Shown here piece by piece: positions 56,704-64,000 of a stretch of DNA of 64,000 nucleotides (the first letter of the stretch is position 1; the number at the start of each line of letters is the position of its first letter). The translations under genes were made by a program, and so were the position numbers. Source of the stretch: Gnomoniopsis sp. IMI 355080 (taxonomy: Eukaryota; Ascomycota; Sordariomycetes; Diaporthales; Gnomoniaceae); NCBI GenBank assembly GCA_027946555.1, contig JAPEVC010000004.1:124001-188000 (forward strand), given 5' to 3'. The notes beneath the pieces are model-generated. The model was not told the origin of the DNA. It was given only the letters and a program-made list of their open reading frames with translations, and made no database searches.

Positions 56704-56709
56704 TTTTTT
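56704..56709 (+). terminator. Pol III T-run terminator of tRNA-His
   Basis: Six T residues 18 bases after the tRNA 3' end, the standard RNA polymerase III stop. Confidence 0.8.
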
Positions 56710-57814
56710 GTTGCCTGAGGCGCAGGTGCTCTTTTTTATGACGGATATGTCTCCTGGCCTTGATGAATGCTGGGCCTTGAAATTTTGGTCACTTTTAGGA
56801 GAAGAAAGCCGTGCTTTCTAATCGGAGATTGATGAAAATGTGTTGAGCGTATGGTGTGTCCAGTACCTAGGTAAGCTGCCCAACCGCCTAGAACAATATA
56901 TATTTCCGTCCCTATCGGTTGACACGCAACGTAATTAGCATGCAGGGAGGCTTTCGTAAGACAGTATTGGTATTTAGTGAGGGACTCCTCGCCCAAAAGG
57001 AGAATTATATGACCTTTGCGGCCTAGTCATTCGAAATTGGCACTAGATCTCGGTTGCAAGTCGCTCAGGAAGCTACCATAGGGTAACCTTAGCCATATAT
57101 ACTACGATTGGCCACGTCCTACATAAAGGAAACCCAGACTGCGTATCATTATGCACCTCATATGGCGCATCTGATAATTATCTATGCATTGCACCGAGGT
57201 CTCTACCGGGTAACTATGGTCACTCAAAACTCCAAAATGGAAATGAAGGGTACGTTCCTTGAGATTCAAAGTTTGGTACGGATTAATTGTGCGGTTGGGA
57301 TGGCAGCGCGGACCATCTGGATTTGGCACTCGGAATAGGATCCCGCAGGCTAGGTGCATTGAGGCTAAATACCGCCTTGCGCCGCAAATGGCAGTGGACA
57401 GTCTGGACCCGGTACGAACACAATAGTTGTCGAGTCATTGCAGAAGTGTCATTTCGGTAGGGCCTTTCATACCTAAACATCGGGTTTCGGCGGGCGACGA
57501 GGCTTCACATTGCTTGTTCGAGCCTGCTGAATGTGTATATACGCTGCGTTCGCTAGCGTGAACCAGAGCTGCTTGCCTCCATCTCATCTCGGTCCAAAGG
57601 ATAGGAGAGCATAGGGCATTTTTTTCTTTTTTTTTTCTTTTGGAAAGTTCAGTGCCTGCGTTCGATGTCCGGAAGCATGGTCCCGATGTGTTGCTCTCCA
57701 ATGTAACAGCCTCGGCCGTAACGAGATGGCGTCGGCGCATTGACAATAGATCCATTGTCAGGTGAACCGCCCAGAATGGCAACTAAGGGATCTGGTGACA
57801 TCCTGTCAATATAC

Positions 57815-57821
57815 TATATAA
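57815..57821 (+). promoter_or_regulatory. TATA-like element
   Basis: TATATAA about 120 bases before the start codon of the acetylxylan esterase gene. Confidence 0.4.
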
Positions 57822-57941
57822 CGACCGGTTCTGCAGGCAATTGTGCAGATCGAGTTTGCTACTTGAAACCAGAGAACCTTGGTTCACTTCGAACTTCATA
57901 TGAATATAGCATCGCTTTGCAATATTCAATCAAGAATCAAG

Positions 57942-59031
57942 ATGTGGCCAAGTCCGAAGGTTGCGTTTCTCGCCCTCTCCCTTTTTGGCCTGCTTGGTAG
58001 TGCCTCGCCCATAGATGGCGAAGTGCATGAGACACGACAGTCCTGCCCAAGCATTCATATATTCGGCGCCAGAGAGACAACAGCTAGTGCGGGATATGGC
58101 TCTTCTATCACGGTTGTGTACGTACTTGATAGCAGCAACGGTTCAACTTCTTGATCGTGTCACAAATTCGCTGACACCCAAGGTGTGACGTAGGAACGAG
58201 ATCTTGAGTGCCTACCCTGGTTCAACAGCTGAAGCGATCAGCTACCCAGCATGCGGTGGACAGTCATCGTGCGGCGGTGTGAGCTATTCGAGCTCCGTCC
58301 AGCAGGGCACAGCGGCGGCGGCGACAGCCGTGAACAACTACTACACGCAGTGCCCGAGCACACAGCTTGTTCTCGTCGGATACTCCCAGGTCAGCAACGT
58401 GTTGATTACCAGGATTACTCCGAGATGCTGACTCAAGGCGCAGGGCGCGGAGATCTTTGACAATGCTTTCTGTGGCGGTGGCGACCCTAACCAAGGGCTC
58501 ACCAGTACTGCCATACCCATTTCTGCGGGTGCCATCAACCAGATCAAGGCTGTGATCTTGCAGGGGACGCCGACATACGTGTATGGGCTTTCTTACGATG
58601 TCGGAACATGCCGGGCCGGAGGCGTATGTTTCCTCCTTTTACACCTTTACTGATGGTATCTGTTGTTCACTGACATCTGCGTGTAGTTCGACGCCCGCTC
58701 GGCGAGCTTTGTGTGCCCATCCGCCTCCAAAATTCAATCATACTGCGACGCTGCAGACCCTTACTGCTGTAATGGCAGTGACGCAAACACCCACCAAGGA
58801 TACGGAGCTGAGTACGGCGCCGCGGCGCTCGCTTTCGTCAAGACTAAGCTCAGTGGCTCGACCACTGGCACGACGACCGCGTCTGCTCCTGCGTCTACAT
58901 CAACCGCTCCCAGCTCCGGGGCATGCGCTGCTCTGTATGGACAGTGTGGTGGTCAAGGGTGGACTGGTGCCACTTGCTGTGCTTCTGGAAGCTGCACGGC
59001 TGCCAACTCTTATTATTCTCAGTGCTTGTGA
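57942..59031 (+). CDS. Secreted acetylxylan esterase (CE5) with CBM1
   Basis: Four exons, 57942-58117, 58194-58389, 58444-58623 and 58687-59031, give 298 residues. A signal peptide (about 1-21, through GLLGSASP) is followed by an alpha/beta-hydrolase of the cutinase/acetylxylan esterase family: SCPSIHIFGARETTAS, nucleophile Ser123 in GYSQG (rebuilt across intron 2), Asp208 in DPYCCNG and His220 in THQGYG. CGGQSSCGG and paired cysteines fit acetylxylan esterase better than cutinase. A Thr/Ser-rich linker (about 243-262) leads to a family 1 cellulose-binding module (264-298), with QCGGQGWTG and the four cysteines. It should deacetylate xylan while bound to cellulose outside the cell. Confidence 0.95.
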
Positions 59032-59157
59032 GATGTATTGAAGTGAAGGTTCTATAGTATTTGAGGGGTGTAAATATCTCGCAAACAATTTACCGTCCAG
59101 GCCTGAGCCCGAGAACATCGCGCGTCCTGAGTACCTCTTAATTACATGTGCACTTCG

Positions 59158-60138
59158 TCATTTGCCCATACTCTCTTTGAATTCTCTCACAAGACTCTCA
59201 GCGCTCTCATCGCGCTTCATACCCAATTTCATTGCAGTCGAGTCATCTACCTTCCGAGGCCAGGTCCTCAGAATCCGTTCCATGACAGGATCTGTCTCCT
59301 CTTCAATGTATTGAAGCCGGTCTTCACCGCCCACCCTCACCAGCGCATCTAATAGATCCTGCACCGTGACTGAGATACCGGGAAAATTCATCCAGCGGAT
59401 GTGCTGCGGCAGCGCATCACTCGGCAGATGGAGTACCCGCAACAGGTTCTCGATCAGCGTTCCAGGTCCAGAAAGTACCGCACGATATCCCCTGTTTTGG
59501 ATAGGAACAACACATTTCTCGCTATTCATCGGCTCGCGAATGATACCCGAGAGGAATGAGCTAGCTGCTTGGGTCGGTTTTCCAGCCCTCACAGAGACTG
59601 TGGGAAAACGCAGAGAGAATGCATCGATCTCCCCTCGACGGTGCAGATCGTTGATGAAGGTCTCCATCATCAGCTTGTGTGTGCCATACACCCCCGCTGG
59701 TGTAGGTGTGACAGCGTCGGTGATCACGTCAGGAAATGGTGCTCCGTATACGGCCTGGCTGGAAGCAAATATAACCCGGACGCCCTTGTTTGTTTCTGAG
59801 AGCTTGAGCAGAAGAGCTCGCGTGGCGTCAAGATTGACCTTTAGACTCAGGTCCGGGTTGGCCTCCGAGCCGGATGACATGATTCCATGGAATACGAAAA
59901 CAGCCGCGAGCGGCTGCGATGCTGCGACTAGGCTGGACAGAGAGGCTGGGTCGCTGAGATCAGCTTGGATAGGATCCGCACTGTCTGCATTTGGAATGCC
60001 AGCGGGGACTGAAGGAGTGACCACATCACTAATGACGAGCCGATACTCAGGGTGTTTGCTAAGAAGTGCTGCAGTCAAGCGTTGGCCTATGAACCCTGCC
60101 GCTCCGGTGATGAGGATCGTCTTCTTTTGGGAGGGCAT
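59158..60138 (-). CDS. NAD-dependent epimerase family, D-erythronate dehydrogenase-like
   Basis: Single exon, 326 residues. An extended short-chain dehydrogenase fold: TGAAGFIGQR (12-18 glycine motif), an Asp in SDVV (38) for NAD preference, DLSDPASL, FASSQAVYG (Ser126-127) and catalytic YGTHK (151-155). FHGIMSSGSEANPDLSLKVNLDATRALL is the pattern of D-erythronate dehydrogenase (DenD), which oxidises a four-carbon sugar acid; other sugar-nucleotide epimerases lack it. Substrate assignment is by pattern only. The ATG at 60138 is chosen because the longer frame has no glycine-motif spacing before it. Intronless, ending 126 bases from the esterase gene, convergent. Confidence 0.87.
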   Translation of the reverse strand: MPSQKKTILITGAAGFIGQRLTAALLSKHPEYRLVISDVVTPSVPAGIPNADSADPIQADLSDPASLSSLVAASQPLAAVFVFHGIMSSGSEANPDLSLKVNLDATRALLLKLSETNKGVRVIFASSQAVYGAPFPDVITDAVTPTPAGVYGTHKLMMETFINDLHRRGEIDAFSLRFPTVSVRAGKPTQAASSFLSGIIREPMNSEKCVVPIQNRGYRAVLSGPGTLIENLLRVLHLPSDALPQHIRWMNFPGISVTVQDLLDALVRVGGEDRLQYIEEETDPVMERILRTWPRKVDDSTAMKLGMKRDESAESLVREFKESMGK

Positions 60139-61672
60139 AATGGGTAATCGTGAGAATCTGTTTGTTGATAAAGAAGTATGCTGAATCTTGTCCAGCAAGT
60201 TGTCTCGGTACCTACAAATAATATGGAAATACTGGGACGGACTGAGCTCACCCGAGACTATCAACGGGCTTGTGGGCATCATGCCGAGTTGAGATGCGGG
60301 GTTTGGGCCGTTTGACTAACATGGACACTGCAGTCGTGGATGGCTCTATAGATATTTTGAGGTATTGTTCACAAAAAAGAAACAATTACTATCTCATGTG
60401 GTACCCTCATTTTTTTTGTATTGCCTCCTCCTGGTTTAAACTTTTGAGGGCTGGTAGGGTACCTGATTGGAGCCCATAGGCCATCGTGCTGACTTTCAAG
60501 GCCTGCGCGGAGACATGACAAGCTACATCAGTTCTCAATGTCAGTCTGGCTTTGTGTAAATTTTCAATGGAGTCTTTACATCGTGTCGACGTTTCGAAAT
60601 TGATTTCAATATAGAGAAAGCTTCCAGTGTGTGGTGATGATAGGTTCGTACCCAAGCATCGTCGTCCAGGTCCCACGGACCCACGCGATTGGAGAAGTTA
60701 ATCACACTAGGACGAAAAGAAACTGAGCAAAAACGGTTCTGACAAGTCAGAAGAACATGGATCAGATTTTAGGGCCACAAAGTGTATATACAAGAGCTCA
60801 TGGAAAGAGAATCTCAGCCAATTCCAGGCGCGGACGGCTTTATGATCTCCCCCTAAGCTGAAGAATGACACTTATGCGATCAGAAGAAAAGATTACTTGA
60901 ATCCAAAAGCTGAACAAAAGAGAAGAATATGGGGAGCCTGGAGGTGAAATGTCAGAGACGCAAACCCAAGCGTACTAAAAATGAGATGAGAATTGCAATG
61001 CTGCGACACATTCCTATGGCGGCGCAAGTGAGATTTATTAGAGGCTTACTTGATTGACCAATGCGACTCTTTCGGCAACAACTACAATCCCCAGCATTGT
61101 TGTCGCCTGGTCTTCATACCTAGTTAAGTAAAAGGCAGCTGTTGATGGCAGACCAGTGAGCAGACTGGCATGGCACAGCGAACAAGTGTTCTAGAACAAC
61201 ACCTGCAAGCGCCCCCACGGCTACCTGGGTACGACTCTGACAACAATATCGATCTCACCTTGGGGGCGGCCGCCAACTCCCCCAATCCTGTCCGCGTACC
61301 CTTGAAGCCACCTAAATTGAAGTTACACAAAGTGAGCCTTCGACCAAACGTAGCCAATAACGGCAATTCACTGCAATATTGATGTCTGATGTAGGTGTCT
61401 CTCCATGTAGGATGGAGCTTGGGGGGTGGCAGTCATGAACGCACAGCTCTTGATCAATCGAGAGCCCCGTCAGCATGTATGCCAAGATTCAGGTCCTCCC
61501 TTGCATGGCAACAGAGCGCGTAGAATCCTGCCAGCCGTACATATAGGCGGCTACCCAGCTCTGGATTGGCACGCCGTCAGCGCGACTGTTCTCACGTTCT
61601 CGCCTCTTTGCACGAACGCAGTCTTCTTCAACCTCTCCATCACATGAGCTGGCCGTGCCGGAATGCCTCGCG
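60139..61672. other. Intergenic, no convincing gene
   Basis: A frame at 61170-61382 (70 codons) is followed by stop codons and has no splice-linked partner that I could justify. It could include a 5' exon of the ricin-B-like gene, which lacks a signal peptide, but no good join was found. Confidence 0.35.
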
Positions 61673-62643
61673 ATGTCTTTGAACCTGAATACCGACGCAT
61701 GGTACCAGATCAGCGTGACAAAATTCCCCGGCTTCTCGCTCATAGGCACATCACTCTTCCGTGACGGTCTCACGGGCTCGCTGTTCTTCACCAAGACGAA
61801 CACTACCAAGCCGGGCCAGCGTTGGCAGTTCTATCCTTACAACTCGTCCGTCTATGTTCTCCGTTGCGAAGATGGTGGACCGAATGCGTACCTCAACGCT
61901 GCTAAAGGCACTGGAAACTCCTCGGACCATGCGCAGAACGTGACGGGAGACACCGTCCCCATCCTCGCAAACGCGAGTGTATCGGACGACTCGATGTTCT
62001 GGCAAGTTGAGCCGTGGACCGATGGCACATACTACCTTTCCAACTTGGCAAACGGCACAAACTGGCGCTTGAACACGCAAGACTCAGCCCTGTTGGTAGT
62101 GGATTCAAACATTAGCACTGAGCAAGCTGGACAGCAATATTCTTTCTCAAGCATAAGTGCCATCGGTAATAATCAGTACTCGACTCTAAATGCAAGTATT
62201 ACTTGTTCTGTGCTACATATGCGTAATGGTCGTCGGCGATACTAACCCTGTTCAAGTTGCCTCCATCTACAAGTCAACCACCAGCCGGCGGTGCGTTGAC
62301 AGCGACACCTTCCGATGCAACCAGCACCAACACACCCTCAGCCCAGTCTTCATCGTCCTCGTCTCACAGTGGGCTTTCTACCGCGGCAGCTGCAGGTATC
62401 GGGGTAGGACTTGGGGCACTCGTCATTGTTATGGCGAGCTTGTTGGGGTTTTTCCTCTTGAGGAGGCGACGGAGTTCCGGAAAGCGTGCCCCAAATTCTG
62501 GCGCACATGATATTGGGTACAAACAAGCTAGGGTGACACTCGAAGCAGCTGGCTCGGAATCCGCGGCAGAGCTGCCTGGGCCGGAGAGAAGAGCAGAAGT
62601 CCCCGGTGATGCGTGGAAACCTCCTATGGAACTGCCAGGTTGA
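61673..62643 (+). CDS. Single-pass membrane protein with ricin-B-like domain
   Basis: Two exons, 61673-62191 and 62257-62643, give 301 residues. Residues 5-160 resemble a beta-trefoil of the ricin-B type (QRWQFYPY, FWQVEPW and LNTDAWYQI repeats), which often bind sugars. A Ser/Thr/Pro-rich stalk (174-216) leads to one membrane span (about 218-241, GIGVGLGALVIVMASLLGFFLL), then RRRR and a cytosolic tail. The layout is that of fungal wall-sensor-like proteins, but no N-terminal signal peptide is visible. The only frame-keeping donor with the branch site TACTAAC and acceptor TTCAAG is GCAAGT, making this a GC-AG intron. Sugar ligand and role unknown. Confidence 0.72.
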
Positions 62644-64000
62644 CTGTCCTGCCGACCATAGAGTGACGCGCCGTTCCTATGTCGTCTTGATCGTCCCTGC
62701 GTCCACGGACCCATGTACATACATATATGCATACCTAGTCCAACTAATGTGTGCTGATAATCAAGTCTCCTCTGAGAGCAGCACGACCTCTATCCTGCAA
62801 AAAGCACGTTACTTTCTGATATCTACCTAGGTAGGTGGGGTCCGCAGCCCCAATAGTAGTTGTCTGCTCAGGCCTCAGGGACACAGCATTCTCTAGCTGT
62901 GTTTGCCACGAATTGGCCCCTTAATTACATAATACGATAGACTGGCCTGGTCGTCCCGAAAGTCCTACTTAGTACCATAGCATACTTACTAGGTAGTATA
63001 CTGCACGTATTAATGATCAGGTATACTACTACGGACGTATTCGATTCCAGTATAGAGTATTGTATAATAGCAAATGCAACTCGGATTTACATTTCCTTGG
63101 TACGGTTTTGGCTGGGCCCTCCGGCTCGGGACCAATTTGAGCCATCCGAGTGGACGCCCAGCCAGATCTACACCTAATTGTCAGGACCGCGCGTTTACAT
63201 CATATAATATGAGGGGAAAGGCGGCGTTTACCGTGTAATACAATGCAAATCAGTGATACATTTACGGTAGCGTATTCTCACCCTGGTTGTGCTTCGCTGG
63301 CCGCGGCCCGTTCAGAAGCTGTCAGAGTTTCAGGTAGACGCGTCCGAGATAGTACAGTACCTTGGGTACCACACACTCATATGCAGCGCTTCAACGCTTT
63401 GTATGGCTTTGTTCAGATGTTTGGTGAATCCCGGCCAACGCGATGGTGTGTAGTGCAGATCTTGAAGCCCGTGCGACAGACTGTCCTTCGTAGATACTCC
63501 CGTTGCTTCACCTCAAGTGTCACGATTGGTTCACACGCCCATTTGTACATTGTGCTGGTCAAAGAAGAAATCTGGAAACATAAATTATACTTTCATTCGG
63601 TAGCTTAGAGAATGCCACGCTTCAAGGTGGCCTGACAAGACTGTTCAGGATCTAGTTGCATTCATTTTAGATTTGATGATCACCCGTCAACATGCGTGAT
63701 CGCAGCTGGCAAGCTGTCATCAAATGCACGGTGCAGCCCAAACCTTGCGATACTCATTTTTCGGACTCAGCAATAGTTGACGCACTGACTGTCTCCACGC
63801 CGCTCTTGCATGGACGATCGACCCGGTCTGCCTCAGACAACTCGTACTACCTAGGCATGTATATGGCCCGGCGATCCTACTATTCGGCACCAGCCAGTCA
63901 GTGACGTTTCATGCTAGGAACTTCGGAAGATAGAGCAGAGTGCCCTTGGCCGTCGAGACAACGGTTCCTTGCCGCTCTGGTTGTATCGGCATTCAGACTC
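62644..64000. other. Intergenic, no convincing gene
   Basis: It contains a palindromic ACCTAGGTAGGT tract at 62825-62836 and several TACTAGGTAGTATAC-type AT-rich segments near 62990. Frames at 63243-63608 and 63692-63904 have no motif. The right end of the window falls inside this spacer. Confidence 0.4.
62825..62836. repeat. Palindromic TACCTAGGTA-type tract
   Basis: ACCTAGGTAGGT in the right-hand spacer, part of the same dispersed family. Confidence 0.55.

Larger units (their letters stand above)
56686..57941. other. Intergenic, esterase promoter
   Basis: It holds a short TACCTAGGTA (56864-56873), a T-rich tract near 57620 and the acetylxylan esterase promoter. Short frames only. Confidence 0.4.

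Noticed and set aside
59366..60184. 272-codon plus-strand frame
   Set aside because: Antisense to the epimerase-family gene, whose motifs are complete on the other strand.
1..64000. CRISPR array, prophage or bacterial operon
   Set aside because: Spliced eukaryotic genes throughout; no regularly spaced direct repeats of CRISPR type.

Overview
This window is nuclear DNA of a filamentous ascomycete (Pezizomycotina). Most genes are split by short introns of about 50-120 bases with GTRNGT donors, CTRAC-like branch sites and YAG acceptors. The gene set is also typical: Zn2Cys6 regulator, HeLo-domain protein, UstYa-family protein, PNGase A, CBM1 enzyme. Secreted pectin lyase, acetylxylan esterase, sedolisin and pepsin-like protease point to a plant-associated or saprotrophic fungus. 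I cannot fix the class or genus by reading.

Layout. 0.3-3.6 kb: DNAJC9-like J protein, riboflavin/dCMP-type deaminase, small membrane protein. 4.7-6.6 kb: HeLo domain joined to a degenerate kinase. 7.6-9.0 kb: L-fuconate dehydratase, followed by three copies of a hairpin element. 9.9-15.1 kb: Zn2Cys6 regulator and a disordered/globular protein of unknown role, convergent. 17.7-21.2 kb: oleate-type desaturase and a Myb-like protein, convergent. 23.3-32.5 kb: sedolisin protease, a small orphan gene, pectin lyase, UstYa-family protein. 33.8-38.1 kb: PNGase A-like protein and fumarylacetoacetase. 39.0-44.6 kb: RNase H-fold protein lacking its acidic residues, sulfatase, aspartic protease. 44.6-50.8 kb: gene-poor, with small orphan frames and a possible relict. 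50.8-56.0 kb: patatin-like phospholipase, multi-pass membrane protein, FAD monooxygenase. 56.6 kb: tRNA-His(GUG). 57.9-62.6 kb: acetylxylan esterase with CBM1, D-erythronate-dehydrogenase-like enzyme, ricin-B-like membrane protein.

The genes do not form one obvious biosynthetic cluster. A loose theme is use of plant material: wall polymers are cut outside the cell (pectin lyase, esterase, proteases, possibly the sulfatase), and sugar acids and tyrosine are broken down inside it (L-fuconate dehydratase, erythronate dehydrogenase-like enzyme, fumarylacetoacetase). A second theme is self-defence or regulated death: the HeLo-pseudokinase and the patatin-like protein belong to families tied to fungal incompatibility, though function here is inference. 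The least explained signals are the three hairpins with compensated stems, the inactive RNase H fold, the UstYa protein without a visible precursor peptide, and two probable GC-AG introns. Exon joins were worked out by hand from splice signals and reading frame; none is confirmed by RNA.
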